Shown: in pieces, positions 39,482 to 49,508 of the stretch
Numbering within the stretch: the first letter of the stretch is position 1
How the letters are laid out: each line of letters opens with the position of its first letter
Source: Ehrlichia chaffeensis str. Arkansas
GTDB lineage: Bacteria > Pseudomonadota > Alphaproteobacteria > Rickettsiales > Anaplasmataceae
Direction: 5' to 3'
Assembly (NCBI RefSeq): GCF_000013145.1
Contig: NC_007799.1
Span: forward strand, 682,001 to 746,000
Length of the DNA stretch: 64,000 nt
Translations under genes and position numbers: made by a program
The notes under the pieces: generated by a model
Told to the model about the DNA's origin: nothing
Seen by the model: the letters and a program-made list of their open reading frames with translations, nothing else
The model's database searches: none

Positions 39482-39808
39482 CTATAACTGTTGCCTAATT
39501 TTTATTATATTAACTACTTTAAACCCAAAAAAAACAGAAATCTTTTCTATAATAATTGGAATGGCATATTGTATATTAATTGCCACACCTCCATTATTCA
39601 CAACAAGATATAAAACTCCTGTGTTCATAGCATTTAAGAACGATAGTTTCTTTGGCTTAGCAACTTGTGATATTTCTTCTCCAACAATATTGTTCCAATT
39701 AAAAAACAGAAGTACTTCAATCTTACTAATATGATTCTTATCACATTTATTTAATATTAACTTTTCAACAGCAGACCCTATAGTCTTAGGGCCAGATCTA
39801 AACAACAT
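39482..39808 (-). CDS. DciA/DUF721-like protein, copy C
   Basis: Third identical 108-residue copy. Three identical copies of a probable replication gene is unusual; dosage or concerted evolution are the simplest explanations. See copies A and B. Confidence 0.65.
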   Translation of the reverse strand: MLFRSGPKTIGSAVEKLILNKCDKNHISKIEVLLFFNWNNIVGEEISQVAKPKKLSFLNAMNTGVLYLVVNNGGVAINIQYAIPIIIEKISVFFGFKVVNIIKIRQQL

Positions 39809-39822
39809 GTTGTCTATCTCAC

Positions 39823-40156
39823 TCTACTATATGGATTTGGATCACAACCACCAAAACAACATTCATTTAATATTAATTTCTCAACAGCAAACTCTATAGT
39901 CTTAAGGCCAGATCTAAACAACATGTTGTCTACGTCATATTCTACTATATGGATTTGGATCACAACCACCAAAACAACATTCATTTAATATTAATTTCTC
40001 AACAGCAAACTCTATAGTCTTAAGGCCAGATCTAAACAACATATTGTCTACCTGACTCTACTATATGGATTTAGATTATAACCACTAAACAACATTTACT
40101 GAATATTAATTTTTCAACAGCAAACTCTATAGTCTTAAGGCCAGATCTAAACAACA
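39823..40156. repeat. Junk blocks C1-C3, three tandem copies
   Basis: Blocks at about 39823-39923, 39940-40042 and 40058-40156, each a relic of membrane-gene 3' end plus DciA 5' end, with a period of about 117 bases. Units A and B have one such block each. Confidence 0.85.
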
Positions 40157-40167
40157 TATTGTCTACG

Positions 40168-41823
40168 TCATATTCTACTATATGGATTTGGATCACAACT
40201 ACCAAAACAACAAACATTAGCCCCACTTATTATACTTACGTTGTCACTACTATTTTCCAGTGCCATATCTTGTCCAGCACATAAAGAGACATTTTGTGCA
40301 TTTCCAAACTCAACACAGTCCAATACCATATTCGGTACTACTATATTTTTCCAATATATATCCATAACATAGCCTCTTGCTTTATCAACTAATTCCTGAG
40401 CAGTACAAGTAGGTCCTAATACACTTCCCATGAGCTTGAGAGCAGGAGAGATCTGTAACCCTATTAATTTACAACTATCAAATGCAATTAGTGAATATGG
40501 ATCACCAATTAATGTTTGATCTGGATTCTTACCGAAGAGTTCTCGTACTTCCTTAATCATGCCATGCTTTCCTTGTTCAGATAATATACCAACAAAGAAC
40601 ATATTTGATTTAGTATCAGGAGCTAAATCATTCTGAAATTGATGAGCAGCAATAGCAAGAACCCCAGGTAAAATACCTTCTTTGTCCTCTTCTATTTTAG
40701 TACGAAGTAGAGTAAAAAATGAACTACCAGATGTTGTCAAACGATCCTCTATATTATTATATGAACTTATTTTCTCATGTGTTTCAAAAAACTTATATTT
40801 TATTCTCTCACATATTATAGGCAGATGTTCGTCATCAGGAGTTAAATCACATTGAGAAATATACCTCTGCAGAAGTTGTACTTTTTCAAGTACTTCTTTA
40901 TCTTTCAAATTCTTTAGAGTACTTAAGATTGATGCAGGGCTAAAGCTCATTAAAAAAGACAAAGCTAATTTACCATCATCTCTATTAACCCAAGCTTCTG
41001 AGTTTTCATCACAATCATCAGATGGAAATATTAATGTCGAACTACTTGGGCATGACCGCAATAGACCTCTTAACATTACCTCATACAAACTTATAGTATC
41101 ATCATCATCACTAGCTGTATGAGATTTATCCTCAACTTTCTTACTTAATAGGAAACTCGCAAAGTTTTGACCTAGAGTTCGCTTACAATACCTATGCCAT
41201 ACTTTTACTTTCCCGCCGTGCACTTCCACATATTCAACAGTCAATGATGTATCGCTCTTTAATCTATCTTGAAATACCCCACTCTTTTCATTAAGTTTAG
41301 TTACGCAATATAAACCTGGACCTTTGACATTAGCAGCTTGTTGATCGTTAAATAACATAGCACATTTACGATTAGTATCTACCTGAACATCAACCGTTCT
41401 TTGAGAACACAATCCATATTTTCGAGTTAATGTTAATACAATACCTTTCCCATTGCCTTGTCCTAAATTCATTACAGATGCACGAGTATTACACTCGATT
41501 TTAAAAATATCACCACCACCAAAATTTAATCTACTTACTGTGTCTTCAGTCAAAGGAACAAATACAAGTACTTCCTTACCTTCTTTAATAGATGGTAAAT
41601 TAGACTGAATCTTTGTATAGGATTGAGAACACATCATAGCCATGTGTGCAACAATGACAAGCATAGCAATCGCCATAATTGCCATAAGTACCATAAGTAA
41701 TATAGCAGCCACATGTAAATAAGGTGTCGTAGAAATATCTTTTCTAAAGTAATATACTAAAGCTGCAGCAGTAAAAAACAGAAAACATGTTAGTAATAAA
41801 CATAAAGATTGGGTTTTATTCAT
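40168..41823 (-). CDS. Two-TM lineage-specific membrane protein, copy C (divergent)
   Basis: 551 residues, same architecture as copies A and B but with only about 60% identity by eye. The central ASD..DT..LYEV..RGLLRSCPSS...FPSDDC segment and the N-terminal TM pair are the best conserved. It ends CCFGSCDPNPYSRI. The junk blocks in all units resemble this copy's 3' end (DPNPYS), so copy C may represent the ancestral type. Function unknown. Confidence 0.8.
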   Translation of the reverse strand: MNKTQSLCLLLTCFLFFTAAALVYYFRKDISTTPYLHVAAILLMVLMAIMAIAMLVIVAHMAMMCSQSYTKIQSNLPSIKEGKEVLVFVPLTEDTVSRLNFGGGDIFKIECNTRASVMNLGQGNGKGIVLTLTRKYGLCSQRTVDVQVDTNRKCAMLFNDQQAANVKGPGLYCVTKLNEKSGVFQDRLKSDTSLTVEYVEVHGGKVKVWHRYCKRTLGQNFASFLLSKKVEDKSHTASDDDDTISLYEVMLRGLLRSCPSSSTLIFPSDDCDENSEAWVNRDDGKLALSFLMSFSPASILSTLKNLKDKEVLEKVQLLQRYISQCDLTPDDEHLPIICERIKYKFFETHEKISSYNNIEDRLTTSGSSFFTLLRTKIEEDKEGILPGVLAIAAHQFQNDLAPDTKSNMFFVGILSEQGKHGMIKEVRELFGKNPDQTLIGDPYSLIAFDSCKLIGLQISPALKLMGSVLGPTCTAQELVDKARGYVMDIYWKNIVVPNMVLDCVEFGNAQNVSLCAGQDMALENSSDNVSIISGANVCCFGSCDPNPYSRI

Positions 41824-42200
41824 CTTCTAAGACCAACTAATTTCAAATAGGATGTAATAGAATTCATTACTTAATTAGTGTAATACATTACATAAAAATC
41901 GTAAAATACATTAAAAAAACAATGCTTTAGATTAACAAATTTATAGTAGTATTACTTAATATAAAATCACTAATTTATATACCAGCAGCTCTATTAACTA
42001 TAAAAATAATTAACAGTATGCATCATTATACATTAGTAATAATATTCAACACTAAATTTACAGTAACTATATTCAAATATACCTATAATTATCTTATAAT
42101 TACATTAATTACCAATAACATGTTAAGTATAAAACAAAGAATTTACATAATATTATGCTAATCCATACCTTATCATAAATATCAAATTTTTACTACCTTT
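41824..42200. other. Upstream region of copy C
   Basis: The first ~260 bases repeat the upstream regions of copies A and B (36309-36580, 38942-39207), so promoter elements are probably shared. After about 42083 the repeat ends and unique AT-rich sequence leads to the next gene. Confidence 0.6.
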
Positions 42201-43322
42201 TTATACTACTCTACCTTTAGGACTATTTCCATTTGCTAATTTTTCAACAAAGCTACGTTTTAATGTGTCATTAGCAATATCACTAGTAATATCATGAACA
42301 CTATAGATACCCATAGAACTAGACTTTGTATTAGACATACTATGACAACCCTCTTTAATATCAGCAGGATCTTTCTTAGAATCAGCACTACATTTATCTT
42401 TAGAAGCATTATCATCACTACCGTTAGCAATTATTCCTGATCTTAACCTAGGATTTACTTTATCTAATTGTTTAGAAGCCAAATCAACATAATACTTTAC
42501 AGTAGAATCATTATACACATCATAATATTTATAAGATTTAAAAAGACTCATTAACTCCAACACATGTTCAGGACAGTTCTCAATATCTTTCAAACCATGA
42601 AGTAATTTCATAAAAACAGAATCCTGTGTATGTATAAACATAGCCTCTTTCAACATTTTATTAAATTCATCCTTATTCTTAACACTAATGTGTTCCTCCC
42701 TTACCAAGGATTTCATTTTATCATGAGCGTTATTTGCATGTTGAGATTTTTTAAAATTCAATTTACCAAGTAATGATATACATTTACGTGCATCACTAGA
42801 ATACATTGCATACATACTAGGATGCTTACAAATAAATCTAGCAGATAATATAGCCAATATCTTCTCTTCTTCTGTAAACAAAGACGACATTAACTCTTGA
42901 TCAAGTGTATCTTCATTAACTACATTGTTAGATAACAGCTTATCTAATATATTATTAAAATTTTTATCAAATTCAGGAAATAAAACATAATTACTACTAT
43001 CAGATGTAAAAAAATTTTTAGGTTTCTCAACATTATGCACAGAAGCAATAGCATCTGTAAGACTTGCATCTAAAACTTTATCTGCAGTGTTTAAAGAACG
43101 TGATACTGTATCATCAAACTGTTTTTTAGAATGCCATTCTGCTATTTTACTTGTAATATGTTTAACATTACTCACCAACAGAGTAGATGCAATAACCATA
43201 AATATTTTGAGGGCTATCATACTAGGAATAACACTTGCAATAGATAGTGCTACAACCACTGCTAGTGCTGCAATCACAAAACCTATTGCTATTTTAACTG
43301 CCATTTTATAAGAAATTCTCAT
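42201..43322 (-). CDS. Lineage-specific membrane protein, related to the 759-residue neighbour
   Basis: 373-residue unrecognised protein with two N-terminal membrane segments (about 8-30 and 32-52) and a soluble domain. Residues about 110-290 match residues about 145-330 of the 759-residue protein at 45798. Shared pattern: VLxFPxFxxxFxxILDKL, ILAxxxIxxxxxxYAxYSxxAxxKxxxL, and a Phe/Tyr-rich SYFKYY/SYKYYDVY segment. The tail is polar and Ser/Asp/Lys-rich. No known domain is recognised. Probably a surface or inclusion-facing factor, by inference only. Confidence 0.75.
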   Translation of the reverse strand: MRISYKMAVKIAIGFVIAALAVVVALSIASVIPSMIALKIFMVIASTLLVSNVKHITSKIAEWHSKKQFDDTVSRSLNTADKVLDASLTDAIASVHNVEKPKNFFTSDSSNYVLFPEFDKNFNNILDKLLSNNVVNEDTLDQELMSSLFTEEEKILAILSARFICKHPSMYAMYSSDARKCISLLGKLNFKKSQHANNAHDKMKSLVREEHISVKNKDEFNKMLKEAMFIHTQDSVFMKLLHGLKDIENCPEHVLELMSLFKSYKYYDVYNDSTVKYYVDLASKQLDKVNPRLRSGIIANGSDDNASKDKCSADSKKDPADIKEGCHSMSNTKSSSMGIYSVHDITSDIANDTLKRSFVEKLANGNSPKGRVV

Positions 43323-44138
43323 ATAAATTATTTTATTAATTTTTATTAAGTTTTTTATAAATAATAATATTACTTATTAATAAAAATATATTAAATATTA
43401 AAATTTAATTTTTGTCTTTTTTATTGAAATCTTAAGATAATATAGTTATATTTTATCAAATTAGTAAATATATAAATATTTTTTAATATATAAACACATC
43501 ACATGTTATAATTTATAGGAAATAATAAATCTAACATTGATATAAAAAAAGAAACTATTAAATATACTTAACATACTTTAATTCTACCACCAATAATAGT
43601 AACTTTAATATATTAGGTTACAAACAATACTGCCCCATACCCATACAATGTATTATGATATTAATATGCTATTATCATCATGTGTATAAGCACAGTAATA
43701 TTGAATGCAGATGGAAAGTAATGCCTTTAATTATCTGTTTTTTATCGGTCACCCTATCAAAATTTGACACATCTTTATCAAAATCAAACTGCTTAATTAT
43801 TCTTAAATTCAGATTATATACTGCTAGAATATATGATTTTCATTTATTACAACTTTCAAATACGTATACTTTTCCTTTTACTAAAGATTTGATTTGCTAC
43901 AATACTGCTAATTTATCAGCACTGTTTTCTCATGTGCAATATCTACTTGAGAAATCATTTTAATGAATTCTATATTTCATTAGAATATACAGTACGCTAT
44001 ATAGAATATTTACAAACAAATCCAGCAGCTATTACACAAAACAAAGAACTCTCCACCCAATAGACCCTTCCGTTTTTATCGTAACAGCAGTTTAATCTAT
44101 TATCTAAGACTTTATTGAATATATGGCTAATCTCAAAA

Positions 44139-44204
44139 AAAGTTGATGTTGTTGGTAGAGGTAGGGATTATTATAGATTGATGGTTACTATGGCATTAAT
44201 ATAA
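44139..44204 (+). pseudogene. Fragment of a 759-residue-protein paralogue
   Basis: Reads KVDVVGRGRDYYRLMVTMAL then stop. The protein at 45798 has AVDVVSSGRDYYRLMINMAY. The match is too good for chance in a 20-codon frame, and there is no gene around it. Confidence 0.7.
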
Positions 44205-44221
44205 GGACTATTATCATTGTA

Positions 44222-44455
44222 ATTCATCAGTAACTTTAACAATATTATCTACAACATCCTTAACAGTACAATATCGTAGTCTACAACTTCATCCAAAATT
44301 TTAGAAACACATGATTGTCATTCAATAGTGATTGATCAAGAAATAGATCTACAAGTTCTTTATCTTCTACTTTTTCTTTGAAAACACCACAATATAACAC
44401 AGATGACAAGATAACCATAAATATTACACTAAGCAGTACAGAAATTATAATCTAT
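44222..44455 (-). pseudogene. Frameshifted membrane-protein remnant
   Basis: A minus-strand frame encodes a hydrophobic stretch (SVLLSVIFMVILSSVLY) followed by a polar KEKVEDKELVDLFLDQS. After a frameshift it continues KILDEVVDYDIV and, after another, TVKDVVDNIVKVTDEL. The one-TM-plus-soluble order resembles the neighbouring family; the last part resembles TIEDVIEKVKEVTH of the 759-residue protein. Confidence 0.45.
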
Positions 44456-44825
44456 CCACTTTTTTCGTATCATTGATACTATACAAACTATCAACAGCAG
44501 AAATATACTAGCACTAAAAATTACTAACACTTAAAAATAAATCACTTTCACGTAAATACTCTATTTAACTAGTATGCAATATAAATATATCATATATAGT
44601 ATATTTTAGTATAATAATAAACATTATATACTTAATTATTAATTATTATCGAATATTTTTCTTAAAATAATTTAATAAGATTACACTTTAGTGTTAAACA
44701 TCACATATACTTGAACTAACAATTTTATTATAAATCAATGAATTAATAACAATCTAATATAAAAAACCTAGTGCTCAAAATACAGAATAACAACTCTAGA
44801 AATGCCATTGAATGAATAAGATTTA

Positions 44826-45130
44826 TCTTTCAGCAATATCAAGCAATTTGTTAACATAACTCTGTAAATTGATCATACATACTACATATGTATATTATGA
44901 ACAATCCCATGTTCATACCTTCCACTCTTTTTACCGCAGTACAATTATTAAATGCTGTAGAACATTAACTCTATTTTTATATAAAAACCTAAGACATATA
45001 ACAATGCACTACAATAACAATCAACTACAACTAAAAAACTCATAGAAATCACTGACTTTCCTACTTGATCCATCAATTCAAAAATATTTTTTACTACTTT
45101 GACAGAATAACTTCATCAAAATTTACAGTC
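44826..45130 (-). pseudogene. Decayed coding fragments
   Basis: Successive minus-strand frames read VKVVKNIFELMDQVGKSVIS, then KRVEGMNMGLFIIYI (compare KLDVGLFILHT in the 759-residue protein), then NLQSYVNKLLDIAER and a stop. Each is too short and frame-broken to be a gene. Confidence 0.35.
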
Positions 45131-45797
45131 AGTACACACACATTTCCCTTGAATATTTCAATTGATTAATCAAAAAATTGATAAAATAAAAAAAAATGCT
45201 TGATGTTAACGTAAATTATATTAAAAACCTTAATTTGGATTTTATTATGTATCCAACTATCAGTACCAGTAGTCAATGTAAACAAGGAACAGAGGGGTTA
45301 ATTTATGAAATGTATTACAAAATAATAATAATAAAGAAGATGTTGCATCAAACATTGAGAAATTTGGTGAAAATGCTGAGAAGTTATATTATAAACTATT
45401 GAATAACATATGTTTTTCATATATGATTACTCATTAATAATAATTTACAAGTACCTAAACAGCAATATGGATAGATATACTGCATCCTAATAACCTGTTA
45501 ATCAGCATTTTTATAAGTTATTTATATAAAAACCCTCATTTATAATTTTCTCACAACAAAATCTATTTAACTTATAAGCAAATAACATTTGTAACTAACA
45601 TTCCTAGATTAGTAAAACTCTTTGAACCTACCGAACACAAAGTTTATTATAAACAAAATTACCCTTTTTTACATTATCAAAACAAACACCTTTTATAAAA
45701 AAACACTACAACTTCAATTGAAATATTTCAATAAAACCAGACCTAATAATATCATAATTATATATTTTTATTAAAAATTAAGAATAATTTATATAAA

Positions 45798-48077
45798 TTA
45801 ATGGCTTCCACGAGTCATTGCACTATTTCCTAAAACAGGCAAAATCGTATGTTGATACCATTTCTCACCAATAGACTCATCATTAGATTCTTGGGACATA
45901 TCAATACTATTAGATAGATCCATCTCACACAATGGCCAATATATACTATTATGTCTACAGTTAACTGTTTCAGCAATTATTGTCATTAAAGATCGATAAT
46001 TTCTCTCCAGGTAACAAAAATTGAAACTTTTCATTCTATTACATGCAGCATCTATAACATGTTGTTCTACTAAGGACGAATTATAAAGAGAAGTATACAT
46101 TAAACTCACCAACACAATATCAAAAGAACTCCCAAAAGTAACTCTAGAATTGTCCAATCCCGTATCTAAATCTTTGTAGTATTCATTATAAGAAATTAAA
46201 AATGAATTAATCATTTGTTGGAACTCATCCTGATCCTTAAAAACACATATATCATATGAATCATAAGATATTATCATATTAGCAGTACAATATATATCTA
46301 TATCTAAACGAGCCAACATTCTAATATAATCAACAATATTTTCAGGATAGGAATGCAACAAATAAGGCAAACAACACACAACTCTAGCGCAACATACTAT
46401 ATTTCTAAGTACATCCTTAAGTATATGTTTATCTAAACCAAATTGAGATGCATCATCATTATACCATACCTTTAATATCTGATCCTGAGTCATGGGTAAA
46501 TCAGGACGAGTATGTAAAATAAACAATCCTACATCCAATTTAGCTTTTAACCTTGTATATAAAATATAATATTCCGCATCTTTAAATCTATTAGCTGCTT
46601 CTGCTTCACACTCTTCAAAATCAGCAAGACTCCAAGTAACCTTATCTACTATCCTAGCATAATCATAAAAACTTGAAAAAACACTAAAAAGACATTCTTC
46701 CTGATTCATAATCATACTCAATTCTTTAGAAATAAACATCCTATTATAAGGAGGACCACTATATGCCATATTAATCATCAATCTATAATAATCCCTACCG
46801 CTACTAACAACATCAACTGCATCATAATGGGTTACTTCTTTAACCTTTTCTATAACATCCTCTATAGTACCTAATAATCTGGTCACTTTATCTGTTTCAA
46901 AGGAAGAAACTCGTCTATTATTTTCAATGACAGTCTGTTCAAAAATTTGAGAGATTATCTCCTGAACATTCAGCACACTACAACAATTGTCTATCAACTC
47001 AACCTCAAAACCAGATTTTCTCATGTTACAGATACGTTCAATAATAGGTTCATCATCCACAGCCTTAGGCTCATCATATTGTCCAATTATATTAGAAGCT
47101 AAATCTATTTCCTGCGTAACTACAGCATGTGATCTATGTCCATATATACAATAATACTTAAAATAACTCATACAGAATATCTCTTGTAATAATTTAAACT
47201 TTTGATCATTATTAACCATCCTGTAAAAATCATTTTCATTACCAATTTCGGATACACAGTCATGCATGTATTCACGAAATACATTTGATAAAAATTTACA
47301 TAGTTCATCCTGACTAGAAAAACTATATACTTTATTTCCTAGTAATCTTATTATTTTATTAGCCGAATTTAGTCTTTCCTGATATGGTACTTCCTCTATA
47401 GATAAATTATATAACATGGCAATTTTATCATATGCACTTTCAGAATAAGTTGCATACAAAGCTTCATTTCTAATAATTAATTGTGCTGCTAATATAACAA
47501 ATGTAAAATTCTCTTCTCCTAATAAATCTTTCACCTTTCTAATATCAACAGGATTATGTTCAACAAACATGCCAGCACATATTAACTTATCTAAAATATA
47601 ATCAAAATACCCTCTAAACTTTGGAAAAAGAAGAACATCACGACTACCATGTACAACATTGAGATAATGGTTTCTACAAGGATAAGATTCCATCTCAGAA
47701 ATACCATATGGCTGAGATATAAGCAATTTAAGGTTTTGGGATATAGAACATAAATTACGATGGATAGAATAATTTGCAGCATAATGCTCTGGTAAAATAG
47801 TTGTACTATACTCAGGAACGTACCTATTTAGTATAATAGGCTCTGGTTCTACAGGTAAAGGTGTATTCTCATCTTTACGAGTCAATAATCTCTTATATAC
47901 AGATTTAAGTAAAAATATAGAACATATTAAACAACATGATAAAAGCGCTATAAACTGATTGATAGATACTTTACGCGTAATGTACATATACAATAATACA
48001 ACAGAAGCACAGTATATAAACATTAAGCCAATAATATTAAGAGCCGTAAAAGCCTTACTTCGCTGGAAATTCATCAT
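45798..48077 (-). CDS. Large two-TM lineage-specific protein with internal duplication
   Basis: 759-residue unrecognised protein. Two N-terminal membrane segments (about 9-30 and 37-56) precede a long soluble region. Residues about 145-330 match the 373-residue protein at 42201. The second half (about 430-700) seems to repeat the same helical plan: LDVGLFILHTRP, then a CCARVVCCLPYLL segment, a IYCTANMIISYDSYDICVFKDQDEF and FLISYNEYYKD, which mirrors FSSQDELCKFLSNVFREYMHD of the first half. It is therefore probably a fused duplicate. Function unknown; no enzyme motif. Confidence 0.78.
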   Translation of the reverse strand: MMNFQRSKAFTALNIIGLMFIYCASVVLLYMYITRKVSINQFIALLSCCLICSIFLLKSVYKRLLTRKDENTPLPVEPEPIILNRYVPEYSTTILPEHYAANYSIHRNLCSISQNLKLLISQPYGISEMESYPCRNHYLNVVHGSRDVLLFPKFRGYFDYILDKLICAGMFVEHNPVDIRKVKDLLGEENFTFVILAAQLIIRNEALYATYSESAYDKIAMLYNLSIEEVPYQERLNSANKIIRLLGNKVYSFSSQDELCKFLSNVFREYMHDCVSEIGNENDFYRMVNNDQKFKLLQEIFCMSYFKYYCIYGHRSHAVVTQEIDLASNIIGQYDEPKAVDDEPIIERICNMRKSGFEVELIDNCCSVLNVQEIISQIFEQTVIENNRRVSSFETDKVTRLLGTIEDVIEKVKEVTHYDAVDVVSSGRDYYRLMINMAYSGPPYNRMFISKELSMIMNQEECLFSVFSSFYDYARIVDKVTWSLADFEECEAEAANRFKDAEYYILYTRLKAKLDVGLFILHTRPDLPMTQDQILKVWYNDDASQFGLDKHILKDVLRNIVCCARVVCCLPYLLHSYPENIVDYIRMLARLDIDIYCTANMIISYDSYDICVFKDQDEFQQMINSFLISYNEYYKDLDTGLDNSRVTFGSSFDIVLVSLMYTSLYNSSLVEQHVIDAACNRMKSFNFCYLERNYRSLMTIIAETVNCRHNSIYWPLCEMDLSNSIDMSQESNDESIGEKWYQHTILPVLGNSAMTRGSH

Positions 48078-48483
48078 AAGAATATCTTGATATATTAATA
48101 AAATATATTAATATAATAAAACTTTTATACTAAAAGTAAATAAAAATAATTACTATACATTAATTATCTTTTAACTATATATTAATTGTTTCTAATAAAT
48201 GTATGATTTTTTACCTTTTATGGATATTGTAATATAATAATTATTATAAATAGAAATGGATGTTTTAACTTACGTAATTCCAAAAATACACAACATCAGT
48301 AATCAATTAAGTAAATCACTAATTAATAAATATATATTTTTAACTAATAATATCATTTATTACATATAAACTTATAACAATCACTTACTCAGATTAAGTA
48401 CTAAGTTACAAATCTAAGATTTTATTAACAGAAAATCCAATGTGTAAAACTCAGAATTATAAAATAATATAAATGGATATTTC

Positions 48484-48518
<35 letters not shown>

Positions 48519-48631
48519 TAATAAATAAACTTTTTGTTATCTCTTAAATAATAAAATACAGAATGTCCACATACATTAAAAACACCATCTATTTTTATAA
48601 TCCAATACTAGCAATTTGACTTTTAGTAGTA

Positions 48632-48660
48632 TAAAAAGCCAGTTTATTATAAACTGGTTT
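48632..48660 (-). terminator. Rho-independent terminator after the 182-residue gene
   Basis: CCAGTTTA (48639-48646) and TAAACTGG (48650-48657) form a perfect 8-bp stem with a 3-base loop, extendable with a G-U pair and A-T pairs. On the minus strand it is followed by CTTTTTAT. It lies about 90 bases after the stop of the minus-strand 182-residue gene. Confidence 0.7.
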
Positions 48661-48744
48661 ATTATGATGATTACATCTAAGATCTTACAAAACTGTAAAC
48701 TTATGAATAACACTATTAATCATTAGAAAAACTATTTTTTATTA

Positions 48745-49293
48745 TTAAGAATGCTTTTCAATGAATCTCTCTGCCATTCCCATATTCACATCAGCAGAAT
48801 CTAAGTACATACTAACACCACGATTAAAAGAAGCCATAGGAAACTCAACATCATCACTATCACCTTGACATAAAACTTCTTGAATAGATTGAACATCCTC
48901 ACCATCACTTAGGTCCTGATCTTGTATATCAGAACTATCACTTTCTGATTGACCGATGGCATATGAAAAGCTATATGCTTGCCTATGTCTCGTTTGAAAA
49001 AAAGTTTCTTTCAAATTTGACAACACACTACTTCTTTCTTCCTTATTATGTTGGTCAGTACAATCAGCAATAGTGTTATTATATAAGATATTAACAGTTC
49101 TATCAAATTTTACACCCAGATAATTAGCACAAAGTAATACTAAGCCATACAATAAAAAGAATACAAACATACAAGCCATAACGCAACTCAAATCTTGATG
49201 TTGCATATTCACACAACTTAATGCTAATCCTACAACTGAAGCAGTTATTACCGCTATATTGCATATAAGAACTACTATCCTACTAACTTCCAT
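48745..49293 (-). CDS. Small two-TM protein with acidic tail (pair member 1)
   Basis: 182-residue unrecognised protein. Two hydrophobic segments (about 7-28 and 38-60), the second ending LLCANYLG, then a soluble tail rich in Ser, Asp and Glu. The neighbour at 49509 has the same plan and LLCANYKK at the same place, so the two are paralogues whose tails have diverged. AAAGGTG lies a few bases before the ATG. A terminator follows. Possibly a vacuole-membrane or surface protein, by inference from topology only. Confidence 0.7.
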   Translation of the reverse strand: MEVSRIVVLICNIAVITASVVGLALSCVNMQHQDLSCVMACMFVFFLLYGLVLLCANYLGVKFDRTVNILYNNTIADCTDQHNKEERSSVLSNLKETFFQTRHRQAYSFSYAIGQSESDSSDIQDQDLSDGEDVQSIQEVLCQGDSDDVEFPMASFNRGVSMYLDSADVNMGMAERFIEKHS

Positions 49294-49508
49294 GCAAAAA
49301 CACCTTTACAAACACGTATGAATATCTCTTAATATATAATTAACTTATTAATAAAAACACGCTCTAATAATTTTCTTACCCTACCATAAATCCCTATAAA
49401 GAAAAAAATCATTATAAAGTATACAAAACAACTTAAATCACTATATCAACACATACAATACAACTAATAAATTATACAACAGGTTAAATTTTATATCATT
49501 AAATACCA

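Larger units (their letters stand above)
33945..42083. repeat. Three tandem ~2.63-2.87 kb units (prfB 3' end, DciA-like gene, membrane protein gene)
   Basis: Unit A about 33945-36580, B about 36581-39207, C about 39208-42083. Equivalent features recur at offsets of about 2633 and 2629 bases. Each unit runs: the last ~160 bases of prfB, a convergent DciA-like gene, a junk block made of gene ends, a 546-551 residue membrane protein gene, and a nearly identical upstream region (for instance TTCTAAGACCAACTAATTT). Only unit A has the real prfB end. Unit C is the most divergent in its membrane protein and has three junk blocks instead of one. Confidence 0.95.
43323..45797. other. 2.5-kb region with decayed coding fragments
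   Basis: No intact gene. Fragments with codon-like sequence on both strands are listed separately (44139-44204 plus; 44222-44455 minus; 44826-45130 minus). On the plus strand a short frame near 45336-45415 reads EDVASNIEKFGENAEKLYYK without a start. Several fragments resemble pieces of the 759-residue protein, so the region looks like the remains of one or more paralogues. The rest is AT-rich filler. Confidence 0.55.

Noticed and set aside
33945-42083. Possibility that the triplicated locus is an insertion sequence or composite transposon
   Set aside because: No transposase, no terminal inverted repeats and no target-site duplication were seen. The tandem arrangement with a captured prfB end fits local segmental duplication.
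43655-43963. Plus-strand 102-codon frame in the 2.5-kb spacer
   Set aside because: No similarity to any neighbour, no ribosome binding site, unbalanced composition. Probably chance in AT-rich DNA.
45196-45402. Plus-strand 68-codon frame
   Set aside because: The frame crosses what look like remnants in another frame (EDVASNIEKFGENAEK), so it is more likely an accident within decayed sequence.
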